DNA of 64,000 nucleotides from Sphingopyxis sp. H073 (GCF_001468395.1 NZ_LNSG01000002.1:372001-436000); one strand, 5' to 3'. Shown: positions 26,368 through 38,100, numbered from the stretch's first letter. Numbers and translations are program-made. The notes: a model not told the origin generated them from the letters alone.

Positions 26368-27323
26368 GCCGCCCTCCTTTCAAGTGCATCGGCGGCAACG
26401 TCGCGGGCAGCGGCCTCCGGCGCATGCGCCAGCAGCCAGTCGGCCGCCTTGCTCGCCTGACTTGCGGCCCGAACGATGGCGCGGTTGTCCTCGCGCAGGA
26501 CCTGCAGCCACGAGCCGATATAGTCGGCGTGGCGGACGGTGGGCACGATGCCGAGTGAAGCGCAGCAGAAGGCTGCGTTCATTTCGGCGACCAATTCCTC
26601 GAACGCGTATTTCTTGGTGCCGAAGCCGCCGGTCAGGTCGCGGCCCACTCGGCTCGAGTGACCCGTCGCGTGTCCGAGTTCATGCAGGGCCGTGCGGTGC
26701 CAGTTGATCGGCTCGAAATAGGCTTGTGGCGGAGGGACCTGCACATAGTCGAGCGCAGGCACGTAGAACGCCCGATCACCGGCGATGCGAAAGTCTATGC
26801 CTGAGGCGCGGATCAGCGATTCGACCTGTGGTTCGATCATCCCCTGCGGCGGCGGCGGCGCATTGACCGTGACGTCCTCCGGCAGGCCCTCGCACTGGGC
26901 TGCGTTGAAGACGGTGAAGCGCTTCAGGAACGGGATCGCCTGCGCGTCCTCACCGCTCTCGCGGGCGCGGCGTTTCTCGTCTTCTGGCGTGAAGCGGTCC
27001 GCATAGACGACGGTCGTACCGCGCGCGCCCTTGCGGACATTGCCGCCGAGCGAGAGTGCTTGACGGAAGGTGAGCCAGCTCTGGCCCGGAAAGCCGTGTT
27101 CGACCACGGCGCCCCAGAGGATCAGGATGTTGATGCCCGAATAGTGCCGGCCCGTGGAAGCGTTTTTCGGCATGGCAAGCGGGGCCTTTGCGGCCGTCGT
27201 TCCCCACGGTTGGACCCAAGGCACGCGACCGGCCTCCAGCTCGGCGACGATCTTATCGGTAATCTCGTCGTAAAGGTTCGCCCGGTCCTGGCCTGGGCGT
27301 GGCGAAGCAGTTCGTCTGGACAT
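26364..27323 (-). CDS. ardC: ArdC-family antirestriction protein
   Basis: A 319-residue ArdC (formerly DUF1738). The N-terminal domain binds single-stranded DNA in studied homologues. The C-terminal zincin domain has HELGHATGH (214-222) with a downstream FEELVAEM acidic helix supplying the third metal ligand. ArdC protects incoming DNA from type I and type II restriction during transfer. It heads the transcript with the DUF5983-like gene, and its leader shares repeats and the ribosome-site element with the ParB-like gene. Confidence 0.92.
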   Translation of the reverse strand: MSRRTASPRPGQDRANLYDEITDKIVAELEAGRVPWVQPWGTTAAKAPLAMPKNASTGRHYSGINILILWGAVVEHGFPGQSWLTFRQALSLGGNVRKGARGTTVVYADRFTPEDEKRRARESGEDAQAIPFLKRFTVFNAAQCEGLPEDVTVNAPPPPQGMIEPQVESLIRASGIDFRIAGDRAFYVPALDYVQVPPPQAYFEPINWHRTALHELGHATGHSSRVGRDLTGGFGTKKYAFEELVAEMNAAFCCASLGIVPTVRHADYIGSWLQVLREDNRAIVRAASQASKAADWLLAHAPEAAARDVAADALERRAA

Positions 27324-27352
27324 CGCGGATCTCCGCGACGGGCGCCGGAAGC

Positions 27353-27405
27353 TTCTCTCCCAGCCCTAAACCCGTCACGGCAATCCGGTCCGCACTCTCA
27401 CTCTC
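27353..27405 (-). promoter_or_regulatory. Leader repeat 3, upstream of ardC
   Basis: On the minus strand: CGAGAGTGAGAG, CGGACCGG, CCGTGACGGGTT, GGGAGAGA. CCCGTCGCGGAG (27331-27342) again lies 8 bases before the start codon and is identical to the one before the ParB-like gene, with CCCGTC complementary to GACGGG. Confidence 0.65.
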
Positions 27406-27465
27406 GGGGGGCGTTGCGGGGTCTCCCCGCAGAAGGGGTCGGCAGAGACCTTGGGCTCGGCCGAA

Positions 27466-27481
27466 GGGGAAGGCCTTCCCC
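27466..27481. repeat. Perfect 16-base palindrome between divergent genes
   Basis: GGGGAAGGCCTTCCCC lies in the 239-base gap between the divergent ardC and GGDEF-EAL genes. It could be an operator for either promoter. No confident promoter boxes can be assigned. Confidence 0.35.
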
Positions 27482-27562
27482 CCGCGTAGGATAATGAAAT
27501 GTTTATCGTGTTCAGAGGTCAGCCGTTAAGCGAACAGCGATTACCATCAGCGTTGGCGAAGT

Positions 27563-29458
27563 GTGTTCCTGGGTGACCCGTCGTTGCTGCGCTTTCAGAA
27601 CGAAATTCTACGAATGATCGCGAACGGTGAGCCGCTCTTCGACACGATGCGGCAACTTTGCTTGCGGGTCGAAAAGACGTGGCCCGGTGTGCTCTGTTCG
27701 GTGTTCGCCATCGATCGAACGGGCGCAATGCGGCCGTTAGCGGCACCGAGCTTCCCGGAAGCCTATAGCCAGGCGCATGACGGGGTTGCGATCGGCCCCA
27801 ACACCGATGCACCCGGGAGAGCCGCGTCTTCGCGCAAGCCAGTGCTGCTGGAGGATCTAGCGTCCGACCCTCGCGCCTCCCATAGTGCGGCGATCATTCA
27901 TGGACTTGGCGTATCGGCGTGTTGGTCACTGCCTGTGCTTGGGGCGGCAGGCGACACGCTAGCGGTGCTGAACCTCTATTTTCACGGTGCGCGCCAGGTC
28001 GCAGATGTCGAGCGAGACGTGGCTGAAGCTTGCGTAGAACTCTGCGAGACAGCCTTCCGCAGACACGAGAGTACGCTCGATCGGGATCGTCGAGCGAATG
28101 TCGATGCGTTGACCGGTTTGGCCAACAGGGCAGCCTATAACGGCGCGATGGCTCAGCTTCGCTGCGACGATGTCGGGTCGTGGGCACTGTTCATCATCGA
28201 CCTCGACAACCTCAAGATCGTCAACGACACGTTCGGCCATCTGGCGGGCGACGCTCTGATCCGTGCCGCGTCGGCGCGTATCGCTCGCGCGATGGCGCCG
28301 GACGTCACCTATCGGATAGGAGGCGACGAATTCGCGGTCATCCTCCAGCAGCCGACAAATGTCGCCGACCTGAATGCTGCGGCCGAACGCGTCTTCGACG
28401 AGCTTGAGGTGGCGGCGGACTGCGACGGACACACCGTCGTACCTCGCGCGACCATCGGCGGCGCGACGTTGAGCAAGACCGAACGCACAGCGACGAGCGT
28501 CGGAGAAGCGGCCGACTTCGCGCTCTACCATGCGAAGGAGACGGGCCGTGGCGGCTTCGTTCGCTACTGGCCCGGCATCGGCTCGCGGATCTCAAGCCGG
28601 CGCGCCGCGATCCGTGATGTCTCGGAAGCCTTGACCGAAAATCGTATCGAGGCGCACTACCAGCCGATCCTGAGGCTGGACACCGGCCTCATCGTGGGAC
28701 TCGAAGCCCTGTGCCGACTGCGATCGCGAAGCGGCGATCTTCTTCCTGCCGGCTCTTTCCAGGAAGCAACGACTGACGCTCATGTCGCCTCCGAGTTGAC
28801 GGCCCGCATGATGGCAATCGTCGCTTCCGACATAGGTCATTGGCAAAACGCGGGACTGCTCGTCGAGCAGGTCAGCCTGAACGTATCGACAGCGGATTTC
28901 TACACGGGCAGCCTCGCCAAGAAGGTCTCCGAGACCTTCTCCAAAGGTGGCATCGACCTGAACAAGATCGTGTTGGAGATAAGCGAGGACGTCTATCTCG
29001 GTCGGAATGATCGGGTCGTAGCGCGGGAGATCGAAGTGTTGCGTGCGGCCGGGGTGCGCGTCGCCCTCGACGACTTCGGCACGGGCTACGCCTCGCTGAC
29101 GCATCTGGTGAATGTGCCGGTCGATATCATCAAGATCGACCGGGCATTTGTCGCCCGGCTGTGGCCTGACGATCCGAGCACCATCATTGTGGAAGGGCTA
29201 ATCGAGATCGCCCGCCGTCTTGGCGTCGCCGTGGTCGCGGTCGGCATCGAGACCGAGGTTCAGGCGAGTCAGCTCTGGGCGATGGGCTGTGCGCTTGGAC
29301 AGGGCTACGCGTTCGCGTATCCCGGCGACCGAGACGCGACCGGCACGCTACTCCATCGGCATGAAGCGGGCGGCATCGGAACGATGCCGCTTTACGCTGC
29401 TCGGCAATCGGCCGGCCAGGGTGACCGTATCTCTAGGCGCCGCGTTTCAACGAGATAA
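27563..29458 (+). CDS. GAF-GGDEF-EAL c-di-GMP enzyme
   Basis: A 631-residue cytosolic protein. A GAF-like sensor spans about 10-165, then a GGDEF domain with an intact GGDEF at 253-257 and an EAL domain with EAL at 381-383, E472-I-S-E475 and DDFGTG at 503-508. Both catalytic centres look complete, so it could make or break c-di-GMP. The RxxD inhibitory site is absent (MAPD at that position). Start is a GTG at 27563 without a strong ribosome site, so the N-terminus is uncertain. It stands alone on the plus strand amid ICE cargo. Confidence 0.85.
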   Translation: MFLGDPSLLRFQNEILRMIANGEPLFDTMRQLCLRVEKTWPGVLCSVFAIDRTGAMRPLAAPSFPEAYSQAHDGVAIGPNTDAPGRAASSRKPVLLEDLASDPRASHSAAIIHGLGVSACWSLPVLGAAGDTLAVLNLYFHGARQVADVERDVAEACVELCETAFRRHESTLDRDRRANVDALTGLANRAAYNGAMAQLRCDDVGSWALFIIDLDNLKIVNDTFGHLAGDALIRAASARIARAMAPDVTYRIGGDEFAVILQQPTNVADLNAAAERVFDELEVAADCDGHTVVPRATIGGATLSKTERTATSVGEAADFALYHAKETGRGGFVRYWPGIGSRISSRRAAIRDVSEALTENRIEAHYQPILRLDTGLIVGLEALCRLRSRSGDLLPAGSFQEATTDAHVASELTARMMAIVASDIGHWQNAGLLVEQVSLNVSTADFYTGSLAKKVSETFSKGGIDLNKIVLEISEDVYLGRNDRVVAREIEVLRAAGVRVALDDFGTGYASLTHLVNVPVDIIKIDRAFVARLWPDDPSTIIVEGLIEIARRLGVAVVAVGIETEVQASQLWAMGCALGQGYAFAYPGDRDATGTLLHRHEAGGIGTMPLYAARQSAGQGDRISRRRVSTR

Positions 29459-29577
29459 GCGGTGCGCCGTAAATGCGTATCCGTGCACAAGCGTAACTCC
29501 GCAGCGCGGGCAGGATTGTAAGTTCGCACTATGGTCGCCGATGTTGGAGACGACGCTCTCCGCAGCTTCTGTAACTT

Positions 29578-32500
29578 TTAACGGAAATCTCTCGTCTTCA
29601 CCTTGATCGTGTCCAGGTGGAGGTCCGGAATGAAAATGTCGCGCGGCCGAACAGTCCGAGGCGGCAAGCCGCGTGGATCGGGCATAGGCGAGCCATGGTG
29701 AAACTCGTCGCCCCGACCATGCGGTAAGGGGAAGGCTGTCTCCCGATCGCCGACGCTCGCCAGGGCAGCGGAGAGGTCTGTGAGCCGCTGGGCGACGAGA
29801 TGGACCACTTCCCCCTCGCGCTGCACGCGACCGCGCACCGCGATCATGCCCGCTGAAAGGATTATGCGACGGTTCTGCTCGAAGACCTTCGGCCAGACCA
29901 CGAGGTTCGCGATGCCGCTTTCGTCTTCCAGCGTTATGAACATGACGCCCTTGGCAGACCCCGGACGCTGTCGGACCAGCACGATGCCGGCCGCTTCGAG
30001 CCACCGGCCGTCACGCGCTTCCATAGCTTCGAGGCAGGTGACCATTCGGCGCCGCCGCAAGTCCTGCCGCAGGAAGGATACGGGGTGATCCCGTAGAGAG
30101 AGGCTGACGTGGCGGTAGTCTTCGACGACATCGCCACCGGCCGTCATGGGTCGGAGAACGATGGCCGGTTCGGCAATCTCGGGCACGATTTCCGCTTCGC
30201 GGGCCGAGGCCGCAGCAAAGAGCGGCAATGGTTCATCCCGAAGCGCCTTGATTGCCCAGAGCGCTTCCCGACGAGCGAGACCAAAGGGCGGCCGGAAACC
30301 GTCTGCCTCAGCGATCTGCGTCAATGCGCCCACGGGCACGCCAGCTCGGCGCCAGAGGTCGTCCACCGACATGAAGGGATGACCCGCCTGGGCAGCGACG
30401 ATCGCCGCGCCATGGGCGTTTGCCAGACCCTTGACCATGCGCAGGCCCAGCCGGACAGCAAATCGGCCGTCATCATCGATCGGCTCAAGCGTGCAGTCCC
30501 AACGGGACGCATTGGCGCACACCGGTCGCACTTCGACGCCATGATCTCGTGCATCGCGTACGATCTGGGCCGGCGCGTAGAACCCCATGGGCTGGCTGTT
30601 CAGGAGCGCCGCGCAGAAAACGTCGGGGTGCCAGCATTTCAGCCAAGCGGACGCGTAGGCGATAAGCGCAAAAGAGGCTGCGTGGCTTTCCGGAAAGCCG
30701 TAAGAACCGAAGCCTTCGAGTTGCTTGAAGGTCTGCTCGGCGAAGGCAGCGTCGTAGCCATTGGCCACCATGCCGGCGATCAGCTTGTCCCGGAAATGCG
30801 ATACACCCCCGGTGAACTTGAAGGTCGCCATCGACTTGCGCAGCATGTCGGCTTCCCCGGGCGTGAACCCGGCGCATTCGATCGCGACGCGCATCGCCTG
30901 CTCCTGGAACAGGGGAACGCCGAGCGTCTTGCCCAGAACCTTCTCGAGCTCCGGCTTTGGATAGTGGACGGGCTCCAGCCCCTCCCGGCGACGAAGATAG
31001 GGGTGAACCATGTCGCCTTGGATCGGCCCAGGCCGGACGATGGCGACCTGAACGACGAGGTCGTAATAGGTACGCGGTTTCAGGCGCGGCAGCATGGACA
31101 TCTGCGCGCGGCTTTCGATCTGGAAGGTGCCGAGCGTATCGGCCCTCCGGATCATCGCATAGGTGCGTGGATCCTCCGCAGGGATGGTCGCCAGATCGAG
31201 GTTTACGCCCTTGTGCTCGGCGAGTAGATCGAGCCCCTTCTTCATGCAGGTCAACATGCCGAGCGCCAGGACGTCGACCTTCATGAACTTGAGAGCGTCG
31301 ATATCGTCCTTGTCCCATTCGATGACCTGACGATCGACCATCGACGCGGGCTCGATCGGCACGAGATCGTCGAGGCGGTCATGGGTGAGCACGAAGCCGC
31401 CAGGGTGCTGGCTGAGGTGGCGCGGAGCGCCCATCAGTTGCCGGGCAAGATCGAGCGTCATCCGAAGGCGCCGGTCTGCGAGGTTGAGATTCAACTCCTC
31501 GACGTGGCGCTTCTCAACGCCTTCCTCTGACCACGCCCACACCTGCGACGACAGCGTGCCGATCAGGTCTTCGGGCAGTCCGAGCGCCTTGCCGACGTCC
31601 CGCAACGCACCCTTGGTGCGATACCGGATGACGGTCGAGCACAGCGCGGCATGCTCCCGGCCATAGGTCTCGAACACCCATTGCATGACGATTTCGCGCC
31701 GCTCATGTTCGAAATCGACGTCGATGTCGGGCGGCTCGCGCCGTTCCTCGGAGATGAAACGCTCGAACAGCAGGTCGTTGCGGCCAGGATCGATCGAAGT
31801 GATGCCAAGAACGTAACAGACGGCGGAGTTGGCGGCCGACCCACGACCCTGACACAGAATGTCCTTTGACCGCGCGAAGCGAACGATGGAGTTCACGGTC
31901 AGGAAATAAGGCGCGTAGTCCAGCTTCTCGATCAACCGCAACTCATGCTGGAGGGCGGCGGTCACGCTCTCGGGTACGCCCTCGGGATAGCGTTCAGCCG
32001 CGCCCTCCCAGGTGAGCTTTGCCAACGTCTGCTGGGGTGTGAGTGCGGGATCGTCGCGCTCTTCCGGATACTGGTAGGCAAGCTCGTCGAGGCTGAAGCG
32101 GCAGCGGTCCGCGATCTGCAGCGTCCGGGCAAGGGCCTCGGGATAGCGGCTGAACAGACGATGCATTTCGTCCGGCGGCTTGATGTAGCGATCGGCATGT
32201 CGCTCTCGCCGATCGCCAAGCGTATCGATCGTGACGTTGTGCCGGATGCATGTGACTACGTCCTGCAGGATCCGCCGGGCCGGCTCGTGGAAGAGGACGT
32301 CGTTCGTCACCACGGTGGGCACGCGCATCTGTGTGGCCATGTTCGAAAGCTCATGCAGTCGGAGCTGATCGTTTGGCCGGCGGCGCAAGGTGAGCGCGAG
32401 ATAGGCTCTGTCGCCGAAAGCGTCCCGCAATCGCCGCAGCCGGAACTCGCACTCGTCATCCGCCAGGTCGGGTACGAGCGCGACGATCAGGCCTTCGCCA

Positions 32501-32850
32501 TACGCGACGAGATCAGGCCATTCGAGGACGCACCGGGCCTTGCCCCCTCGCTTTTTGCCCAGGGACAGAAGACGGCAGAGGCGCGAATAAGCGGGTCGAT
32601 CCGTTGGATAGACGAGCACGGATGTCCCGTCAGAGAGGTCGAGCCGGCAACCGACAATCAGGCGAACGCCGGTCGTCTTGGCCGCTTCATGAGCACGGAC
32701 GACGCCGGCGAGCGAATTCCGATCGACGATGGCGACGGCCTCGATCCCAGCCAAGGCCGCTTGCGCAAACAGTTCCTCGCAGGAGGACGCGCCGCGCAGG
32801 AAGCTGAAGTGTGAGGTGACCTGCAGTTCGACGTAGCGAGGTGAGCTCAT
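29578..32850 (-). CDS. dnaE2: Error-prone DNA polymerase DnaE2 (ImuC)
   Basis: A 1,090-residue C-family polymerase. It starts with a PHP domain ([16 protein letters not shown]) and carries the palm acidic motif [12 protein letters not shown] near residue 385, helix-hairpin-helix motifs and an OB fold ([20 protein letters not shown]) near the C-terminus. It performs mutagenic lesion bypass together with ImuA and ImuB. It starts 4 bases inside the end of imuB, so the three form an operon controlled by the LexA box at 35072-35086. Confidence 0.95.
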   Translation of the reverse strand: MSSPRYVELQVTSHFSFLRGASSCEELFAQAALAGIEAVAIVDRNSLAGVVRAHEAAKTTGVRLIVGCRLDLSDGTSVLVYPTDRPAYSRLCRLLSLGKKRGGKARCVLEWPDLVAYGEGLIVALVPDLADDECEFRLRRLRDAFGDRAYLALTLRRRPNDQLRLHELSNMATQMRVPTVVTNDVLFHEPARRILQDVVTCIRHNVTIDTLGDRRERHADRYIKPPDEMHRLFSRYPEALARTLQIADRCRFSLDELAYQYPEERDDPALTPQQTLAKLTWEGAAERYPEGVPESVTAALQHELRLIEKLDYAPYFLTVNSIVRFARSKDILCQGRGSAANSAVCYVLGITSIDPGRNDLLFERFISEERREPPDIDVDFEHERREIVMQWVFETYGREHAALCSTVIRYRTKGALRDVGKALGLPEDLIGTLSSQVWAWSEEGVEKRHVEELNLNLADRRLRMTLDLARQLMGAPRHLSQHPGGFVLTHDRLDDLVPIEPASMVDRQVIEWDKDDIDALKFMKVDVLALGMLTCMKKGLDLLAEHKGVNLDLATIPAEDPRTYAMIRRADTLGTFQIESRAQMSMLPRLKPRTYYDLVVQVAIVRPGPIQGDMVHPYLRRREGLEPVHYPKPELEKVLGKTLGVPLFQEQAMRVAIECAGFTPGEADMLRKSMATFKFTGGVSHFRDKLIAGMVANGYDAAFAEQTFKQLEGFGSYGFPESHAASFALIAYASAWLKCWHPDVFCAALLNSQPMGFYAPAQIVRDARDHGVEVRPVCANASRWDCTLEPIDDDGRFAVRLGLRMVKGLANAHGAAIVAAQAGHPFMSVDDLWRRAGVPVGALTQIAEADGFRPPFGLARREALWAIKALRDEPLPLFAAASAREAEIVPEIAEPAIVLRPMTAGGDVVEDYRHVSLSLRDHPVSFLRQDLRRRRMVTCLEAMEARDGRWLEAAGIVLVRQRPGSAKGVMFITLEDESGIANLVVWPKVFEQNRRIILSAGMIAVRGRVQREGEVVHLVAQRLTDLSAALASVGDRETAFPLPHGRGDEFHHGSPMPDPRGLPPRTVRPRDIFIPDLHLDTIKVKTRDFR

Positions 32851-34367
32851 CCGAAGACCCCGTGGATGAACCAGCGGTGCGACCCCGTCGCCGTGTCTTC
32901 GCCGTCACCGGCACGATAAAGCCAGTAGCGTTCGCCGGCGTCGTCCTCGACCCGAAAATAGTCTCGGACGGCGACCAATTCGGCGTCGCGCTTCCACCAC
33001 TCTCCGAACACGCGCTCCGGTCCATCACCCCGGCGCAGTCGGCGACGCACGCCGCGCCAGGTGAATGAAACGGGCGGATGATCAGGCAAGAGCGCTACAG
33101 TCTCGACCTGCTCCGGATGGGCCAGCAGACGCGAGGGCCGCGGCCAATGGCCGGGCCATGCTGCGCCCGTATCGGCGGCCATCGCCGGAATGCGGGCAAC
33201 GGAGCGTTCCGGGACGTCGCTCGCAACCGGCGCCAGCCGATAGAGCGCCTGCTCGCCCACCCGGTTCATGAGCGTATCGATCAGGTCCGAGACGTCCGGC
33301 ACACTCTCCTCGATAAGCGAACTAACGGTTTGCCGGCGCTCGATCGGCTCGGCGACGCTGGCTGCAAGCGTCATCACCTCGATTCCAAAGCCGGGCTCGA
33401 TCGTCTCGATCTTGTCGCATAGGAGGCGCGTCAGGCGCTTTGCATCCCGGACCGGCGTTGCCATTCCAACCCGGACCGCCTGTGAGCGACTGTCGACACG
33501 GTGGCAGATAAGGTCGAGGCGTCGTGCGCCGAGACCCGCTGCCTCGAGGCGGTCGCAGAGCTGATCGACGAGCTTGGCGATGTAGCGGGCGATGGTCTCC
33601 GCCGCGCCAATCGGTTCCGCGAACGACCTGCGCACTTCGATCAGGTCGGCGGGTCGAATCGGATCGATCGGCTCTGACAGATCGCCAAGCGCCTGATCGA
33701 TACGGCGGCCGATCGCTGGACCGAAGCGCAGGGTGAGCGGCGCGCGCGGCTGCGCGAGGATATCGCCGATGGTTTCAAAGCCAAGCGTCCGCAGCGCCGC
33801 GACTATCGAAGCGTCGATGCGCAGCGCGGCCAGCGGAAGCGGTTCCAACAGCGATGCATCATGACGTTCAGGAGCGATTATCGTCGCGCGGGCTGCAAAC
33901 CGGGCCAAGGCGTGGGCCGCGCCCCAGCTGTCGGCGATCGCACCGCGAGCGGCGATACCGGACATGGCCAGCCTACCGATCAGGCCCTCCAGCATGACAG
34001 CTTCGCCGCCGTGAAGGTGATCGGCTCCGGTCGAGTCGATGATGATCCCGTCTGGAGGATCAGGGGCCACGACAGGCGCGTAGCGCAGGAGCCAGGTGGC
34101 GAGCCGATCAAGTGCCTCCACATCGGCTGCCGGCTCGGCATCTTGCACGATGAGGTCTGGCACCAGGACCTGAGCCTTGGTCACAGGCATGCCGGGGCGA
34201 AGGCCGGCGGCCACGGCAGCAGCATTCGCCGCCAGCACCACCCGCCTGTTTCCTTCCCGGCCAATCAGGACGAGCGGCGCCTCAGCCGGAGGCGCCGCGT
34301 CGCCAGCCTTCCGCCGAAGCCGGTCGGTGGACCAGCTCGGCAGGAAGAGCGAGACGACCCGTGTCAT
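32847..34367 (-). CDS. imuB: ImuB Y-family polymerase-like protein
   Basis: A 506-residue Y-family protein ([20 protein letters not shown] at the start). The usual catalytic acidic residue of the first motif (VDxDxF) is absent (LFLPSW), which is characteristic of ImuB, a non-catalytic adaptor that bridges DnaE2 to the sliding clamp. Start at the ATG at 34365-34367 with GGAGG 7 bases upstream; this overlaps imuA by 86 bases. Confidence 0.93.
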   Translation of the reverse strand: MTRVVSLFLPSWSTDRLRRKAGDAAPPAEAPLVLIGREGNRRVVLAANAAAVAAGLRPGMPVTKAQVLVPDLIVQDAEPAADVEALDRLATWLLRYAPVVAPDPPDGIIIDSTGADHLHGGEAVMLEGLIGRLAMSGIAARGAIADSWGAAHALARFAARATIIAPERHDASLLEPLPLAALRIDASIVAALRTLGFETIGDILAQPRAPLTLRFGPAIGRRIDQALGDLSEPIDPIRPADLIEVRRSFAEPIGAAETIARYIAKLVDQLCDRLEAAGLGARRLDLICHRVDSRSQAVRVGMATPVRDAKRLTRLLCDKIETIEPGFGIEVMTLAASVAEPIERRQTVSSLIEESVPDVSDLIDTLMNRVGEQALYRLAPVASDVPERSVARIPAMAADTGAAWPGHWPRPSRLLAHPEQVETVALLPDHPPVSFTWRGVRRRLRRGDGPERVFGEWWKRDAELVAVRDYFRVEDDAGERYWLYRAGDGEDTATGSHRWFIHGVFG

Positions 34368-35034
34368 CGCACGCCTCCAACTCGAAATCTGCACTCTCGC
34401 CCGCGCGTGCGCGGATCAGTTCGACCAGCCAGCGGGCACGCCCTACGCCCGGAACAGGCAGAGGTGTCGATGGCACCATAGACACGCGCCAGCGTGTCAT
34501 CGCGGCGGTGGGTTGGCCGAAATCAGTGGCTTCGGTCTGTCGTCGCCAACGCCGCAGCGCGATACCGATCGATCCGCTGCCCTCGGCTGCCAACTGCAGG
34601 CGGCGCGAGGCTGTCATGGAAAGCCGGGCCACCTCACCGAGAACCGCCCCTAGACCACCATGGCGCAACCCTTCCTCCATGCAGGCCAGCACGGTCTTGT
34701 CATCGCCGGCTTCGAGATAGATTACGCGATCTGACGCAAGACCTGCCTGGGCGATCGCCGGCGCGAACAGGTCCGGACGGGTGATACACCAGAGGATCTT
34801 GCCCTTGGTTCGAGCCGCGACGCCCGCGCTGAACAAGGCTGCTGCAGCACCATCGACCGCGCCATTCCCACCGCCTGCAATCTCATGCAGCGCGCCAAGC
34901 GCCAACCCGCCACCGGGGAGTCGTGAGTCGACGTCGGCAATCCCAAACGGGAGAACCGATTTGGCGCGCCGACTCCGGCCTTCGATCTTCTCGATCTGCG
35001 CGCGCAAAGACTCTATGGCGGGTTCGGGCCGCAC
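34282..35034 (-). CDS. imuA: ImuA RecA/SulA-like mutasome protein
   Basis: A 250-residue protein starting at a GTG (MRPEPAIESLRAQIEKIEGR) with a RecA-like core: FGIADVDSRLPGGGLALGAL near the start and a degenerate P-loop region further on. ImuA helps assemble the ImuB-DnaE2 mutasome. It is the first gene of the operon; the LexA box lies 38 bases upstream. Its C-terminal 86 bases overlap imuB in another frame. Confidence 0.88.
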   Translation of the reverse strand: MRPEPAIESLRAQIEKIEGRSRRAKSVLPFGIADVDSRLPGGGLALGALHEIAGGGNGAVDGAAAALFSAGVAARTKGKILWCITRPDLFAPAIAQAGLASDRVIYLEAGDDKTVLACMEEGLRHGGLGAVLGEVARLSMTASRRLQLAAEGSGSIGIALRRWRRQTEATDFGQPTAAMTRWRVSMVPSTPLPVPGVGRARWLVELIRARAGESADFELEACDDTGRLALPAELVHRPASAEGWRRGASG

Positions 35035-35071
35035 GCTTCCAGTTGACCTCCGGATAAGGGTTCGTCATCAT

Positions 35072-35086
35072 GTTCTCTATTTGTTC
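35072..35086. promoter_or_regulatory. LexA (SOS) box of the mutasome operon
   Basis: GTTC-TCTATTT-GTTC is a perfect match to the alphaproteobacterial LexA site GTTC-N7-GTTC. It lies 38 bases before the imuA start, where it would cover the promoter, so imuA-imuB-dnaE2 should be induced by DNA damage. Confidence 0.9.
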
Positions 35087-35191
35087 TATCTTGCGCGTGT
35101 GAGAGTCAAGCCGGTTTTCCGGACAGGAAGAGTTTTAGCCAATCTTGAAAGAGGACGCGCGTAGCCGGTCCGGTGAAAAAGACGTGGACCG

Positions 35192-38100
35192 CTACGGCGG
35201 CGAGATATCTGCCGGTCCTAGATAGGCGATGTCGATCTTGCCGACATCCGTGGCTACCACAGCCCGGAGCAAACCGATCCGGTCTGGATTAAGCGCAGCC
35301 TGGAGGGTGCCAAGCGGCGCGGCGTCGGCAGAAAGTACGCGGGGTTGCCCGCCCCAGTAATGAACTTGGACCGGTGTGCCCGGAGGCGGCGGCGCTCCAA
35401 GCCAGTTAACTGACGCCCAATAACGCCGATCAGCCCAGGTGCGGTTGTCAGCGGGCATGAAGCTGTTTGTGAACTCCGTCCAGATCGCCTTCGTCTCTGC
35501 GGTAGGCCAGTCGGGCAGAGCGCTCCAGGCGGCGACGGCGTCCGAATTGAGCCATTCCCGCAGCTCCTGTCCCGTCGTGAAGGTCGCTGCGGTGTCGGTG
35601 ACTGCCTTGATCGCGGCAAGCCGCGAGTTGAAGCCGGCTTGGATCAGGATCGAGGCTGACCGATTGAGCGTGCCGGTCTCCACCGCAGGAACTGCTGCGC
35701 CAAGTTCGTGATCCTCCAGTAGAAGATCGAAAACGCCGACCGTGTCACCGTTGGCGGCCGCCCGAACGCGGATCGCCTCCATCGCCCAAGGCAGGCGATA
35801 GACGAGGCCACCCTCTACAAATTGCAGGGTCTCAGAGGCCTGCGCTGCGCCCAGCGCCGCGAGCGGTTGGCCAAGCAGCCATGCGCGCAGGATGTCGCGC
35901 CAGTTCGCCGGCAGGGGATCGGGGGTGAAGGGATAGAAGGCGAAAACCCGTTCGGCGAGGCCGGCGATCGCAGTGATCGCCCCCTCGGTGTCTCCTTCGA
36001 GGATCGCGCCATTAGCTTGGATCAGGAGAAGATTGGCGTCGGCGGCGATGGCATCGAGCGCATGGCCTGTCGTCAGCCCAACCCCCGCGAGGAAGTAGCC
36101 GCGTCGTCCGGCGGCCGTCGACTGACTCCAAATGAGTCGGCTGCGGGACACGAGGCCGGCCTTCAGCACCTGTCGAACCTGCAGGTCCTGGCGCTGCAGA
36201 CGGCGGTGCCACAGTGAGGATTGGAGGATGTCGTGGAGGGCCGTCTCGATGCCCTCATCGGGAATGTCGTTTTCCCCGATGAGGCTCAAGATCGCCGTAT
36301 CGAGCGTTGCGACATGTCGTTCCCAATCGGCGAGCGCGCGTTCGCGTTCTTCGGGCTTCTCGTTTGCGACTTCCGGGAAAGTCCAGGCGGCCGCGTTGTT
36401 GACGACGTACTCGACCAGCTGATTGAGGTCGCCGCCGATGCGCGAGCGCATTCGCGTCAACAGCATCGCGACAAGCCGCACGAGGCCGCTTTCCATCTCG
36501 CGCGCGCCGAGGTCGGTGATGAGGGCTTCCCAGTTGCGCCGCTTCTTGGCGATCTCGTCGAACATGGGGAAGAGAACGATGCCCTCGACATCGACATAAG
36601 CGCGGCCCGCGCGGCCGATGACGTTCTTGAACTCGCTGATCTCAATGCGCTCGCCAGCCCGGTGAAGGGAATACATGACGACGGCGGTGGCGGAGAGGTT
36701 GAGGCCCTGCGCCAAGGTCGGAGATGAGATCGTGACCTTGAGAACATTCTCGCGTAGCAGGCGCTCGACCTCCTTTCGATAGGCGGTGGGGAGTGCGCCA
36801 TGGTGAAGGGCGACACCGAGGCGAAGGCATTTCAGGATTGCGCTATCGGCGCCCAGCCATTCCTCACCAAGCGCAATCGCCGTGTTCAGAAGGTTCGGGT
36901 CGGCCTCGAGCAAAGAGCGCAGGGCGCCGCGCTCATGCAAATCGACGATGACGTCCGCAAACGGCTCGACGCTGCGCCGCTCGGGGCAGAAGATCAGGAC
37001 CGTCTGACCATCATCGACTAGCCGCCAGGCCGTCGCAAGGCAGAGTTCGCGCTGGTCGTCGGGAAAGAGACGGGTGCGCCGGCGCTTCGGCGGAATCCAG
37101 TTGGGTGGGGCCGCACCGGTGAGAAACCGCTGGACCCAGGGCCGCTCGTCGCCAACCCGCAGGTTGAGCCGCGCCGTTGGCGACGTCCAAACCACTTCAC
37201 CGAACCGCAGCCGGGTCGGCCGCCAATCGTTCTTGATCAGCCCGCCCGGGTGATCGCGCCGCAACCAGGCGGCAAAGTCGTCGAGCTGGTCGCCATCTGG
37301 CAGGATCGCCGAAAGGCAGACGATCCGTCGCTCCTGCGCGTCCGGGCGACGAAGAAGCCGCTGGATCTGTACCTCGTAACGGACCTCACGCTCGTTGGGG
37401 CCGATCATATGCCCTTCGTCGAAGACCAGCAGACCGACATCGTCAAGGAGCGAGGGGTCGTTGCGCAGGGCGAAGTCGAGCTTCTCCGGCGTCGCGACCA
37501 CGATGTTGCGCTCGCGGATGGCGTCCTCGTCGAAGCCGCTGACGCCGATGCTGCCATATAGGGCCGAGATGGTCTTGCCGAGCGGGCCGAAGGTCCGCTG
37601 CAACGTGGTCTCGGTCTGTGCCGACAGCGCGCGCAGCGGGGTGACGAAGACCACCCGCTTGCCGCCCGCTAGGCACCTTAGAATGCAGAGTTCGGCGATG
37701 CGGGTCTTGCCGGCGCTTGTCGGCAGCGACACGACCAGGTCGTCGGACTGGTCGGCCGCCCGAGCGGCCGCCTCCGTCTGCGACGGCCAGAGGTCGATTT
37801 CCGCTTTCGGGCGACGCTGCAGTAATGCGATGAACAGCTCGCGCAGCGGCTGCCAGTCGGCTGCGGCACCACCGGCCGGCTGAAGCGGAACCCTCTCGTG
37901 AAAGGTGCTTGACCAGAGATCCGAGAGGAGGTGGATCGCGACGCGATGCGCCCACCATTGCGGCAGCATGTTCATCTCGCTGCAGATCGCGAGGCTGGTG
38001 CGAAGCCGTTCGAGCGCTTGGTCGATCAGCGGCCGCTCGCCCCGTTCGAGAGCGAGCAGGAAGAGCGACATGGCGGCCATGAAGGCATCGGTGAGCGCGA

